DNA of 64,000 bases from Mesorhizobium sp. INR15 (GCF_015500075.1 NZ_CP045496.1:5776001-5840000), one strand, 5' to 3'. Counted from the first letter of the stretch, positions 26,501 through 34,823 are shown. A program made the numbers and translations. Notes: generated by a model not told the origin, from the sequence alone.

Positions 26501-26671
26501 GTCTTTGGCGGCATGGTGGCAGCGACCATCCTGTCGCTGGTCTTCGTTCCGGTCTTCTACGCGGTCATCGAACAGCTGCGCGAACGCCGCGTCAAGGACG
26601 AGCCGGTCTCACAGCATCCTGAACCAACCGCCGAACCCGCCTTCCCTCGCCTGGCGGAAGCGGCCGAATAA
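23486..26671 (+). CDS. RND multidrug efflux pump, inner-membrane transporter (AcrB/MexB-like)
   Basis: The 1061-residue protein has the full hydrophobe/amphiphile-efflux RND layout: N-terminal FFIHRPIFASAIAIIMVLAG, two large periplasmic domains, twelve membrane helices, the proton-relay aspartates in LVVDDAIVVVENV (about residues 412-413) and the relay lysine in GLAAKNAILIVEFA (about 938). It exports drugs or other amphiphiles by proton antiport. The start is one of two GTG codons (23486, 23495) within the end of the small upstream gene. The adaptor gene follows, the reverse of the usual adaptor-pump order. No outer-membrane channel gene is present. Confidence 0.92.
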   Translation: MCVVVNFFIHRPIFASAIAIIMVLAGTICYFLLPVSQFPDITPPQVVVSAHYPGASAQVVADTVTTPLEQQINGVQGMTYMSSSSSNDGSSTITITFDVGYSLSTAAVDVQNRVSQAASSLPAIVNQGGVTIKKQNPNFVLIVNLTSPDSSVDPVALSNLAYLQVVDPLKRLPGVGDVQIFGERRYSMRVWLDPDKLANLGITAVDVQNAIAEQNVQVAAGKIGQSPAPAGTAFEMQVNAVGRLSDPKEFGDIVVRANATTGSLVRLRDVARIELGALQYSSSAFFGKDPTVVLAVYQMPGSNALDLQQRVKDKMQELSGRFPKGVAYAMHYDTTRFVSASMHDVLITLGEALVLVVAVVFLFLQSWRTTIIPTIAIPVSLVATLVVMEMLGFSLNMLSLLGMVLAIGLVVDDAIVVVENVERQLEAGLKPVAATKAAMAEVTGPIIATTAVLMAVFVPVAFIPGVSGKLYNQFALTVAISVGISAFNSLTLSPALSAAFLRHRGETQFAPFRWFNTGFDRLSHAYAHGVRFLIRLRWIMLGLFAAGLVATYFVWQKLPSTFLPVEDQGYFFVVIQLPDGASLERTDAVAQKARDILQATPGVDIVGSISGLNFLTSAAQSNSAVEFAILKPWEERGPDQSASKLVSDVRGKLMQIPEAFALSFDPPSIPGIGTTGGFEFVVEDLTGRGSSALNDATQAVIAEARKQPEINPQQLFSPFSTSTPQFNYDLDRSKAKLLGLNLPDVFNTLQIYLGSLYVNDFNLFGRTFRVTIQADKDARAGAADISRLYVRNASGGMVPLSTLGKLVPFVGPETVPHYNNNASATINGGAAPGFSSGQAVAAMERAAATALPRDFGFEWTGITFQELKAGSIASVVFGLAIVFVFLILAAQYESWAMPFMVLLAVPLALFGAFAVLWLRGMQIDVYSQIGFVMLIGLAAKNAILIVEFARRRREEGLSIVEAAMEAARLRLRPILMTAFAFILGVLPLMFATGAGAASRQSIGTTVFGGMVAATILSLVFVPVFYAVIEQLRERRVKDEPVSQHPEPTAEPAFPRLAEAAE

Positions 26672-26688
26672 GATTGGAGAATTTGATT

Positions 26689-27843
26689 ATGCGTAAATGG
26701 AAAATAGCTTTGGGAGCAGCCGTCGCACTGGGCGCGGTCTCGGTCGCCAGCGTGCACCTGCTCGACATGGGCAATCTCAGCCTCAACGCCGGCACGGCAG
26801 GGGCAGCAACGCCCAGCCCAGCGGCCTTCGTCATGCCGGTGCCGGTCGTCAACGTCGTCAAGAAGACGATCCCGATCTATCTCGATTATGCCGCCCGCAC
26901 GGAACCGATCCGCAACATCACGCTGCAGGCCAGGGTACCTGGATATCTTCAGGAGCAGAGTGCAGCCGATGGCGTCGATGTCCGGCAGGGTGACCTGCTT
27001 TACAAGATAGCGCCTGAGGACTTCCAGGCAGCGCTAGACCAAGCCAAGGCGCAGGTACAGCGGGATACGGCGACGCTCGACTATGCGCGCTCCAATCTTG
27101 GCCGCGGCACCGAGCTCGCCAAGAGCGGATACATCGCCAAGGATGCCTTCGACCAGCGCACCAGCACGTTGCGCGAGGCGCAAGCGTCGCTGGCGCTCAA
27201 TGAGGCCGCCGTGCGCACCGCGGAGCTCAATTTGAGCTATGCCGAGATCCGCGCCCCGTTCGCCGGGCGCATCGGCCGCAACCAGGCTTCTGTCGGCACG
27301 CTGGTCAGTGTGGCCGGCACCGTGCTCAACACCTTGGTGCAGCTCGACCCGATCTACGTGACCTTCAATCCGAGCGAGACGGATCTCACCCAGATCGAGG
27401 AGGCCCGCGCTACCGGGCCGATCGAGGTCGAGCTCCTGCTGCCCGGCGAGACGCAGCCGAGCCAGAAAGGTGAGCTCACCTTCATCGACAACACGATCGA
27501 CCATTCGACCGGAACCATCACGGCGCGCGCCACGATCGGCAACGGCAAATTCGCGCTGCTTCCCGGCCAGTATGTCCGCGTCCGCCTGCACATCAAGCAA
27601 CAACCTGATGCGCTGATGGTGCCGCAGACGGCACTTGGGTCGAGCCAGCTTGGCAAGTACGTCTATGTCGTCAGCAAGGACAACACTGTCGATCAGCGGC
27701 TGGTCTCGCTTGGGCCGACCAGCGGCGATCTTGTGGCCATTCTCAGCGGCGTCGCCGAAGGCGACCGGGTGATCACGGGCAATCTGCAGAAGATTGGACC
27801 CGGGGCGCCTGTTTCACCACTACCGGAAAAGCCGGCCACCTGA
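26689..27843 (+). CDS. RND efflux periplasmic adaptor (membrane fusion protein, AcrA-like)
   Basis: The 384-residue adaptor has an N-terminal signal/anchor (KIALGAAVALGAVSVASVHLL), the split biotinyl-lipoyl domain (ITLQARVPGYLQEQ and LSYAEIRAPFAGRIGR), an alpha-hairpin (about 110-190) and the beta-barrel/MP domain. The ATG at 26689 has GGAGA nine bases upstream; an in-frame TTG at 26674 is less likely. It starts 17 bases after the pump stop. Its last 71 bases overlap the 3' end of the convergent LysR gene. Confidence 0.9.
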   Translation: MRKWKIALGAAVALGAVSVASVHLLDMGNLSLNAGTAGAATPSPAAFVMPVPVVNVVKKTIPIYLDYAARTEPIRNITLQARVPGYLQEQSAADGVDVRQGDLLYKIAPEDFQAALDQAKAQVQRDTATLDYARSNLGRGTELAKSGYIAKDAFDQRTSTLREAQASLALNEAAVRTAELNLSYAEIRAPFAGRIGRNQASVGTLVSVAGTVLNTLVQLDPIYVTFNPSETDLTQIEEARATGPIEVELLLPGETQPSQKGELTFIDNTIDHSTGTITARATIGNGKFALLPGQYVRVRLHIKQQPDALMVPQTALGSSQLGKYVYVVSKDNTVDQRLVSLGPTSGDLVAILSGVAEGDRVITGNLQKIGPGAPVSPLPEKPAT

Positions 27844-28792
27844 AGACCCCCTCAGGCCCGGCTTCGACGCGGCGCTCCCGGCTCAGGCCGGGGGGCGCCG
27901 TTTTTGCGAGCAAGTCGACCAGACCAGCCACGTCGGCACGGTCGGCCTTGGCCGGCGGCATGAAGGCGCAATAGGGATGACCAAGGCGCACCGAGACGGA
28001 CGACAATGCGACCAGCCGCCCGGCTTCCAGATCGGCTTGCGCCATGACCCGCTGGCCGAGCGCAATGCCCAGGCCAAGCCTTGCCGAGGCAATCGCCAAG
28101 CTGGACAGGCCAACGCGCCGCCCATGCGAGGGATCGAGCGCACGATTGCCTCCAGCGGCGGCGAACCAGTCGGTCCAGGTCGGGTGCGAGGCATAGTTCG
28201 GCCCCCAGTTGGTATGGATGAACAGGCTCTCATGCAGGGCGGCAAGGCCCGGGTCGCCATGGCCATGCCTGTGCCAGAACTGTGGCGCGCAGACCGGCAG
28301 CACGTCATCGTGGACCAGACGGATCATCCGCAAGCCGGGATAGTGGTAATCGCCATAGCTGATGCGCAGATCGATGTTCTGGCGCATCAGATCGACCGGA
28401 TCATCTTCGACACGAATATCGATCGCCATGTGCGGGAAAGCGTCGAGGAGCGTGGCCAGTCTTGGCGCCAACCAAAGTTCGGCCAGCGAAAACGGCACGC
28501 TGACGACAAGGCGTGTTCTCAAGCCCCCTTCCAGCATACGCTGTCCGATCGCCGCTATGTCGCCCAGGGCGCGCGCGGTCTGCGGATAGATGGCGTGGCC
28601 GGCATCGGTCAGCGCGATGCGGTTGCCGCTGCGCACGAACAGTTGCTTGCCGAACCATGTTTCGAGATTGCGTATCTGCTGGCTGACCGCCGCTGATGAC
28701 ACGCCGAGCTCGGCAGCGGCCAGGGTGAAGCTGCCGGCACGGGCGGCGACTTCAAATGCCTTGATCGCGTTCAGCGGCGGCAGCCGTTCCAA
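27773..28792 (-). CDS. LysR-family transcriptional regulator (GcvA-like)
   Basis: The 339-residue protein has a LysR helix-turn-helix (LPPLNAIKAFEVAARAGSFTLAAAELGVSSAAVSQQI) and a full effector domain. The in-frame ATG at 29149 is inside the divergent oxygenase gene, so I place the start at a TTG (28792) preceded by CTGGAGCGG. The protein is about 30 residues longer than usual at the C-terminus because the frame runs into the RND adaptor gene on the other strand. It is divergent from the 2-oxoglutarate oxygenase gene with about 100 AT-rich bases between them, so that gene is its likely target. Confidence 0.82.
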   Translation of the reverse strand: MERLPPLNAIKAFEVAARAGSFTLAAAELGVSSAAVSQQIRNLETWFGKQLFVRSGNRIALTDAGHAIYPQTARALGDIAAIGQRMLEGGLRTRLVVSVPFSLAELWLAPRLATLLDAFPHMAIDIRVEDDPVDLMRQNIDLRISYGDYHYPGLRMIRLVHDDVLPVCAPQFWHRHGHGDPGLAALHESLFIHTNWGPNYASHPTWTDWFAAAGGNRALDPSHGRRVGLSSLAIASARLGLGIALGQRVMAQADLEAGRLVALSSVSVRLGHPYCAFMPPAKADRADVAGLVDLLAKTAPPGLSRERRVEAGPEGVFRWPAFPVVVKQAPRVQSSADCP

Positions 28793-28894
28793 GATCCGCT
28801 CCAGAAGTTTTTCTTGGCCAATCCTAATAATTTTCCGCGTTGAGAGAAAGAATTTTTTGTCGTCTTCTCCATTCAAGCCTTGGAGGACATGACG

Positions 28895-29683
28895 ATGAAA
28901 GACATTCTCGATCTCGACCGCTACCCGCTCGATCGCGAAGGCAGCCCGGAATGGACGCGCCTCGTGGAGCAGTCCGCCGCCGCGCTCGCTGCCGAGGGCA
29001 TGTTCAATCTCGACGGGTTCCTGCGCCCCGGCATCGCTGAAAAAGCCGTACAGGAAATACAGCCGGTGATGGACACGCGGTCCCATGTGCACAAGCGGAT
29101 GCACAACATCTACTTCAAGCCTGATATCCCGGAACTGGACGCCGGCCACCCTGCCTTACGCAAAGTGGAGACTATCAGCCACACCGTCTGTGCCGACCAG
29201 CTTCCTGGCAGTCTCGTGCTTGCCATCTATGAATACGAGCCGCTGCTGCGCTTCCTGTCGGCGGCGATGGGAAAGCCCCGGCTGCATGTCATGCAGGATC
29301 CGCTGGCCCGAACCAATGTCATGGCCTATCGCACCGGCGAAGCGCTGAACTGGCACTTTGACCGTTCGGAATTCACGACGACTCTGCTGTTGCAGGCAGC
29401 CGAGCGTGGCGGTGATCTCGAATACCGCACCGATCTCAGATCAGACGACAATCCCAACTATGACGGCGTCGCCAGGCTCCTCGAAGGACGCGACCCCGAG
29501 GCCAAGATCCTGCGCACCAAGCCGGGTACGCTGAACGTTTTTCGCGGCAAGAACACCGCGCATCGCGTCACCCCCGTCGAAGGCAACCGTGAACGCATGA
29601 TCGCGGTGTTCTCCTACTACGAGAAGCCTGGAGTGATGTTCAGCAACGAGGAGCGTCTCGGCTTCTATGGCCGCGCCGCCTGA
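28895..29683 (+). CDS. 2-oxoglutarate/Fe(II)-dependent oxygenase, BesD/HalD-like fold
   Basis: The 262-residue protein has the facial triad: H154 and D156 in NWHFDRSEF and a distal H223 in NTAHRVTP, followed by basic residues suited to binding 2-oxoglutarate. The run HFDRSEF-TTTLLLQ and then GGDLEYRTDLR recalls the family containing the amino-acid halogenases BesD/HalD, but those have Gly in place of the Asp, so this is predicted to be a hydroxylase. The substrate is likely a free amino acid (inference). The ATG at 28895 is chosen because GGAGG lies eight bases upstream; the ATG at 28889 is too close. It is divergent from a LysR gene. Confidence 0.75.
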   Translation: MKDILDLDRYPLDREGSPEWTRLVEQSAAALAAEGMFNLDGFLRPGIAEKAVQEIQPVMDTRSHVHKRMHNIYFKPDIPELDAGHPALRKVETISHTVCADQLPGSLVLAIYEYEPLLRFLSAAMGKPRLHVMQDPLARTNVMAYRTGEALNWHFDRSEFTTTLLLQAAERGGDLEYRTDLRSDDNPNYDGVARLLEGRDPEAKILRTKPGTLNVFRGKNTAHRVTPVEGNRERMIAVFSYYEKPGVMFSNEERLGFYGRAA

Positions 29684-29725
29684 CAAGCGCGGGTTTCAGC
29701 GGGAATCGGCGCATGGCCCCTTGTT

Positions 29726-29741
29726 AGATTGTCGACAATCT
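29726..29741. promoter_or_regulatory. GntR (FCD) operator palindrome
   Basis: AGATTGTCGACAATCT is a perfect 16-bp palindrome 36 bases before the GntR start codon. Its core TTGTCGACAA fits the TTGTnnACAA type of operator recognised by FadR-subfamily GntR regulators, so autoregulation of the GntR-enolase operon is likely. Confidence 0.65.
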
Positions 29742-29776
29742 GATTGTCTTGCTTTCGGTACGTTGGGAGTGACCGA

Positions 29777-30469
29777 ATGAGCAAAGTGGATTTCAGCCCG
29801 ATCGCGGACACCACGCGCCGCGCCGAGATCGTCGCGCTGTTGCGGCGCGCGATCCTGACCGGGCAGATGGAGCCCGGCCAGAAGCTCAACGAGCTCAGGA
29901 TTTCCGAACAGATGCGGGTCAGCCGCGCGCCGCTGCGCGAGGCGATGCGCGAACTGGTGCAGGAAGGCATCCTGACCAGCATTCCCTATGCAGGCACCTT
30001 CGTCATCAATGTCACCGCAAAGGACATCGACGATGCCTATTCGCTCAACAAGGTGCTCGACGAGTTCGCCATCGAGCGGACCTGGCCGCTGCGCGATCAG
30101 CGCTTTCTCAGCGAGCTTGAGCGGCGCCACGAAGCCGTGAAGCAGGCAACGCGCGATATCGACACCACGCGCCAGATCGAGACCGCCCTGCGGCTGCACG
30201 GCCTGATCCATGAATGGGCCGACAATTCGGTGCTGCTGGAGACCTGGCAGCGGCTGACCAGCCGGCTGCAGATGTATTTCGCGCTACACCAGCAGGCACG
30301 CAAGGAAGCGGTACCGGCCGAGGATGTCCACGAGACCTATGTGGCCCTGCTCAAGGGCACTGATATGCGGGCCGCCCAGCGCCATGCCCGCGAGCATATC
30401 GACCTCGATTTCGAAGAGCTTCTTGCCTACGCGCGCGGCCTTGAACAGCGCCCGTCCAAGGGCGCCTGA
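29777..30469 (+). CDS. GntR-family (FadR/FCD) transcriptional regulator
   Basis: The protein (230 residues from the ATG at 29777, after GGGAGTGACCGA) has an N-terminal winged helix (about 13-75, LNELRISEQMRVSRAPLREAMRELVQEGIL) and a C-terminal all-helical FCD effector domain (about 85-215). It is the first gene before two enolase-superfamily dehydratase/epimerase genes and an oligopeptide-type transporter, which it probably controls. A perfect palindrome sits just upstream. Confidence 0.88.
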   Translation: MSKVDFSPIADTTRRAEIVALLRRAILTGQMEPGQKLNELRISEQMRVSRAPLREAMRELVQEGILTSIPYAGTFVINVTAKDIDDAYSLNKVLDEFAIERTWPLRDQRFLSELERRHEAVKQATRDIDTTRQIETALRLHGLIHEWADNSVLLETWQRLTSRLQMYFALHQQARKEAVPAEDVHETYVALLKGTDMRAAQRHAREHIDLDFEELLAYARGLEQRPSKGA

Positions 30470-30504
30470 ACAATCCCGGAACCTCGCAGACACGGACAAG
30501 CAAA

Positions 30505-31611
30505 GTGCAGATCGAAACCATCAAAGCCTACCAAGTCGTGCAGCCCTTCGTGGACGGCCCCTACCGCATGTCCAAGGGCCGCGTCGCCGACGCGTTCGAC
30601 GCCGTCATCGTCTCCATCACCTCCGACAGCGGGATCACCGGTTGGGGCGAGATGGCGCCGCTCGGCAATTTCTACTCGGCGGCCTTCGCAGCCGGCGTTC
30701 GCGCCGGCGTGGTCGAGATCGCGCCGCACCTCATCGGCCATGATCCGCGCGGCCTTGCCGGCATCGGCCGGCTGATGGACACGGTGTTCAAGGGCCATCC
30801 CTACATCAAGTCGGCACTGGACATGGCCTGCTGGGACCTCGCCGCCCGCGCTGCCGATGTTCCCTTGGTGACAATGCTGGGCGGCCGCGAGAGCGAAACG
30901 GCGGAACTCTACAAGGTGGTCACGCATGGCTCGGTCGACGCCATGGCGGCCCTTGCCAAGCGCATCGTCAAGGATGGCTTCCACCGGCTGCAGGTCAAGG
31001 TCGGCGGCAATGTCCGTGACGACATCGAGCGCGTCACGGCGGTCGCCGCCTCGGTGCCGAAGGGCACGGTGATCTTCTGCGACGCCAATGCCGGCTGGAC
31101 GGCCTACCAAGCGCGCCAGTTCGCCGACGCCACGCGTTCGATCGACTACACGTTCGAGCAGCCCTGTACGACGATCGATGAGAACATGTCGGTGCGGCGT
31201 TCGCTCGACAAGCCGATGGTGCTCGACGAATCCGTACAGTCGCTCGACGACATGCTGGATATTCACCGCAAGGGCGCGGCCGATGGCCTGACGCTGAAGA
31301 TCTCGCGGCTCGGCGGCGTGACCAAGACCCGGCTGATCCGCGACGTTGCCGTCGACCTCGGCTTCATGATCACCGTCGAGGACACAGGTGGCGCCGAGAT
31401 CGACACCGCGGCCATGGCGCATCTGTCGCTGTCGACGCCTGAAGAGCGCCGGCTGCACGCCATCGCCTTCCATGAATGGGTGACGGTGCGCACCGCATCG
31501 AACATGCCACCGGTGACCGGCAGCCGGATGGGCATTCCGGATGGGCCAGGTCTCGGCATCGACGTCGTCCCCGACCTGCTCGGCGCGCCATTCCTGGAGG
31601 TCAGCCGGTGA
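30505..31611 (+). CDS. mandelate racemase/muconate lactonizing family enzyme, possible hydroxyproline(-betaine) epimerase/dehydratase
   Basis: The 368-residue enolase-superfamily protein shows the MR/MLE metal ligands D193 (FCDANAG), E218 (FEQP) and D241 (VLDES), and acid/base lysines on both faces: K165 in LQVKVGG and K265 in LTLKISRLGG. The two-lysine pattern is that of muconate-lactonising-type epimerases and of the cis-3-hydroxy-L-proline dehydratase and hydroxyproline-betaine 2-epimerase (HpbD) groups. The substrate is therefore likely an amino or imino acid (inference). It starts with GTG at 30505. Its stop overlaps the next enolase gene by four bases. Confidence 0.8.
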   Translation: MQIETIKAYQVVQPFVDGPYRMSKGRVADAFDAVIVSITSDSGITGWGEMAPLGNFYSAAFAAGVRAGVVEIAPHLIGHDPRGLAGIGRLMDTVFKGHPYIKSALDMACWDLAARAADVPLVTMLGGRESETAELYKVVTHGSVDAMAALAKRIVKDGFHRLQVKVGGNVRDDIERVTAVAASVPKGTVIFCDANAGWTAYQARQFADATRSIDYTFEQPCTTIDENMSVRRSLDKPMVLDESVQSLDDMLDIHRKGAADGLTLKISRLGGVTKTRLIRDVAVDLGFMITVEDTGGAEIDTAAMAHLSLSTPEERRLHAIAFHEWVTVRTASNMPPVTGSRMGIPDGPGLGIDVVPDLLGAPFLEVSR

Positions 31612-32792
31612 GAATTCGCGGCATCAAGGCGACACCGATCAACCTGCGGCTCGAGGCGCCCTATGCCTGGGTGTTCGGCGAACTCGACGGATTTTCACCA
31701 ACCATCGTCGAGGTCGAGACCGAGGATGGGTTGATCGGCCTCGGCGAAGCGCCGACGCCGGCGGCGGCGGCTGTCATCAATGACATTCTGGCGCCACGGC
31801 TGATCGGCCGCGATGCTTTCGACATTGCCGGCGCCGAGCATGTCTGCCTGCCCTACTGGGCCGGTGTGCAGTCGATCAACGACCGCACCCGCATCATGGC
31901 CTTCGGCGCCATCGAGATGGCGTTCTGGGACCTGCGCGGCAAGGCGTGGAAGCAACCGCTCTACCAGTTGCTCGGCGGCGCGGTGCGCAAGGACATCCCG
32001 TTCACCGACTATTTCTCGCTGCGCGGCGACGGGCCGAAGGTGAAGGGCGAGACGACGCCGGAAGAAGTCGCGGACTATTGTGTCGAACTGCACGAGACGC
32101 ATGGGACAACCTTCTTTGAAGGCAAATTCTCGACCGAAGATCCGAAGATATCGCTGAAGATGGTCGAGTTGATCCGCCAAAGACTCGGCGACGATGCGAT
32201 GATCCGCATCGATTCCAACCAGGCCTATTCGCTGGCGACAGCGCGGCGCCTGGCGCGGCCGCTGGAAGAGCTCGGCGTGCGCAACTGGGAAGACCCGGTG
32301 GCGACCATCGAAGAGATGCGGGAATTGCGCCGGCACTGTTCGATCCCGTTCTCGACCCATAATATCGACATTGCGCGGGCCATGGAGACCAAGGTACCCG
32401 ACGCCTTCGTCGGCAACCCGACAACGCATGGCGGCATCGGCCGCATGGTGCGCTTCGTTGGCGCCTGCGAGCACGCCGGCATCGATTTCTGGTGCTACAG
32501 TGGCGACAGCGGCATCGGCAGCGCCGCCTACCTGCATCTGTGCGCCGCGCTGGGCTGGATCAGGGAACCGAACCAGTCGCTGTTTCGCATGCTGCCCATG
32601 GACGTCACCCAGGAAGGGCCGTTCGCGCCGAGGAATAATGTCGTGCGCGTGCCGGAAGGGCACGGCCTTGGTGTCACGTTGTCGCGGGAAAACCTTGAAG
32701 CCTGTCACCGCGACTTCGTCGAGAACGGGCCGTGCAACAAATACCATGACCCGGCAAAGCCCGGGACCTATCGCCGCTTGCCGCTGAACTAG
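31608..32792 (+). CDS. enolase-superfamily glucarate dehydratase-like enzyme
   Basis: The 394-residue protein starts with a GTG (31608) overlapping the previous stop, with GGAGG seven bases upstream. It has an MR/MLE N-terminal capping domain and a barrel with ligands in RIDSNQAYS, NWEDPV and a STHNID motif, in the manner of glucarate dehydratase relatives (about 390-445 residues). Its lysine motif reads EGKFS rather than the canonical K-x-K, so the chemistry may differ. The pairing of two different enolase-fold enzymes in one operon suggests successive steps on one transported substrate. Confidence 0.78.
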   Translation: MRIRGIKATPINLRLEAPYAWVFGELDGFSPTIVEVETEDGLIGLGEAPTPAAAAVINDILAPRLIGRDAFDIAGAEHVCLPYWAGVQSINDRTRIMAFGAIEMAFWDLRGKAWKQPLYQLLGGAVRKDIPFTDYFSLRGDGPKVKGETTPEEVADYCVELHETHGTTFFEGKFSTEDPKISLKMVELIRQRLGDDAMIRIDSNQAYSLATARRLARPLEELGVRNWEDPVATIEEMRELRRHCSIPFSTHNIDIARAMETKVPDAFVGNPTTHGGIGRMVRFVGACEHAGIDFWCYSGDSGIGSAAYLHLCAALGWIREPNQSLFRMLPMDVTQEGPFAPRNNVVRVPEGHGLGVTLSRENLEACHRDFVENGPCNKYHDPAKPGTYRRLPLN

Positions 32793-33027
32793 CTGCGGCC
32801 AGCCAGGTGGTTGCTTATCGGACAAGTCGGACAGAACAGGGATGAAAGGAGTGCCCGCCAGGATTCCGGAACACCTCACCAAGCAGTGCATGGACCAGGA
32901 AAAAACGCGTGCTACAGTCGGTATCGACAGATCACGCTGACGGTCGGGATTGGGAGATCCTGAAGCATTGTCAACGACAAAAACACGTGCCGAGAACCAC
33001 GAAAACATAGGGAAAAGGGTAGAACCC

Positions 33028-34692
33028 ATGATCAAGAATTATCGCATCCTCGACCTCATCCGGCGCGGCCGTTCGCCGCTCGAAAACCACCTCATCGACG
33101 GACTTGTCGATGGCAGGGTCAGCCGCCGCGACTTCATCCGCCACGGCAGCCTGCTTGGCCTGTCGCTACCCCTGCTGGGCGGCATCAGCACCGCCGCGGG
33201 CTTCGGCATGATGCCGTCACTAGCCCGCGCCCAGGGTGCGCCTGGCGCCACTATCCGCGTCGCCAGCAGCGTGCCGGCGGCGACGATCGATCCGGTGACC
33301 ATTGCCGATGCCGGCGGTCTTCTGGTCATGCAACAGGTGGCGGAATTCCTCTGCGTCGACGGACCGGACCTGGTGCTGCAGCCGGCGCTTGCTGAAAGCT
33401 GGAAGCCGAACGACAACGGCACCATCTGGACCTTCAAGCTGCGCAAGGGCGTGAAATTCCACTCAGGCGGCGAGATGAAGGCCGATGACGTGGTGGCCAG
33501 CATCGATCGGCTTGCCGACCCGGCCAATTCGTCCAACGCACTGTCGGTGTTCACCGGCATCCTGCAGAAGGGCGCCACCAAGAAAGTCGACGACTATACG
33601 GTGGAATTCCACCTCGACGCGCCGAACGGCAACTTCCCCTACATGGTGTCGTCCGACAACTACAACGCCGTCATTGTCCCGGCGAGCTACAAGGGCGATT
33701 ACGAAAAGAGCTTCGACGGCACCGGGCCGTTCAAGATCGAAAAATACACCGCCAAGGTCGGCGCATCCTTTGTCCGCAACGAGGATTACTGGGGGCCGAA
33801 GGCGTTGCCGGATCGCACGGAATTCACCTTCTTTACCGATGTGCAGCCAATGATCCTGGCGCTGCAGGGCGGTCAGGTGGACATCATCAACCAGATGCCG
33901 GTGCTGGCCGGAGTCGCCCTGCTTAACGATCCCAGCGTCGATATCATCAGCCTGAAGTCGTCAGCGCACCAGCAACTGCACATGCGCTGCGACGACGGCC
34001 CTTTGAAGGATGCGCGGGTACGCCGCGCCATCGCGCTCTGCCTTGATCGCGACAAGCTCGCCGCCGGCCTGATGAAGGGACGCTCGGCACTTGGCAATGA
34101 CAGTCCGTTCGCCGCGGTCTATCCCTCGACCGACACAAGCATACCGCAGCGCAAGCAGGATATCGCGCAAGCCAAGCAGCTCATGGAAGCCGCCGGCGTC
34201 GGCAGCGGCTTCAAGATCACGCTGACCACCGAGCGCTACCTGGAAATCCCCGAATACGCACAGCTCATCCAGAGCTGGGTCAAGGCGATCGGCATCGAGC
34301 TCGAGCTCAACATCCTCGACCAGGGCGCCTATTACGGCGATGCGGTGTTCGGCAAATCGAACTGGTTGGATTCGGTGATGGGCATCACCGACTATGGCCA
34401 TCGCGGGGTGCCGAACGTCTACCTCGCGGCGCCGCTGAAGAGCGACGGCACGTGGAACGCAGCGCATTTCAAGAACAAGGACTACGACACGCTCGCGACC
34501 AGCTATATCGCGGCGCTTGACCTTGAGGCGCAGAAGGCCACCGCAGGCAAGATCCAGAGCCTGCTGCTTGAAGAAACGCCGGTCATCTTCGGCTATTTCT
34601 ACGACTATCTGACGGCGACGGTGAAAGGTGTCGCCGGCGTGCAGCCGACCGCCATGTCGCAGCTGTTCCTCGACAAGGCGTCGAAGGCCTGA
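33028..34692 (+). CDS. oligopeptide-type ABC transporter substrate-binding protein (Tat-exported)
   Basis: The 554-residue protein belongs to the SBP_bac_5 (DppA/OppA) family. A twin-arginine motif (R33-R34 in SRRDFI) and hydrophobic stretch replace a normal Sec signal, so it is probably exported folded through Tat. The start at 33028 follows AAAGGG; the in-frame start at 32950 is not supported. It is followed by permease and ATPase genes and shares the same unusual N-terminal layout with the second binding protein at 39745. The ligand may be an amino-acid derivative handled by the upstream enolases. The 235 bases before it hold no gene I can see. Confidence 0.88.
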   Translation: MIKNYRILDLIRRGRSPLENHLIDGLVDGRVSRRDFIRHGSLLGLSLPLLGGISTAAGFGMMPSLARAQGAPGATIRVASSVPAATIDPVTIADAGGLLVMQQVAEFLCVDGPDLVLQPALAESWKPNDNGTIWTFKLRKGVKFHSGGEMKADDVVASIDRLADPANSSNALSVFTGILQKGATKKVDDYTVEFHLDAPNGNFPYMVSSDNYNAVIVPASYKGDYEKSFDGTGPFKIEKYTAKVGASFVRNEDYWGPKALPDRTEFTFFTDVQPMILALQGGQVDIINQMPVLAGVALLNDPSVDIISLKSSAHQQLHMRCDDGPLKDARVRRAIALCLDRDKLAAGLMKGRSALGNDSPFAAVYPSTDTSIPQRKQDIAQAKQLMEAAGVGSGFKITLTTERYLEIPEYAQLIQSWVKAIGIELELNILDQGAYYGDAVFGKSNWLDSVMGITDYGHRGVPNVYLAAPLKSDGTWNAAHFKNKDYDTLATSYIAALDLEAQKATAGKIQSLLLEETPVIFGYFYDYLTATVKGVAGVQPTAMSQLFLDKASKA

Positions 34693-34708
34693 GCTGACTC
34701 ATTAGTTG

Positions 34709-34757
34709 GAGCATGATCTTTTCCGAAAACCGGTACCCACTTTTTGGGATCATGCTC
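34709..34757. repeat. short intergenic hairpin repeat (type B)
   Basis: GAGCATGATC..TTTTCCGAAAACCGG..CCCACTTTTTGGGATCATGCTC is an inverted repeat of about 49 bases between the binding-protein and permease genes. Close copies are at 48495-48537 and, inverted, at 61533-61581; a more distant one is at 49937-49980. Such hairpins are frequent between genes in rhizobia. Confidence 0.85.
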
Positions 34758-34823
34758 AAGGGAAAGCCAATCCTCTAACAGCCAGCTCCCGCACGGGGGC
34801 TGGCTCCATAGGGAGTCTTAGCC

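Noticed and set aside
31695..33035. Minus-strand open frame of 446 codons opposite the second enolase gene
   Set aside because: No domain and no ribosome binding site; antisense to a conserved enzyme.
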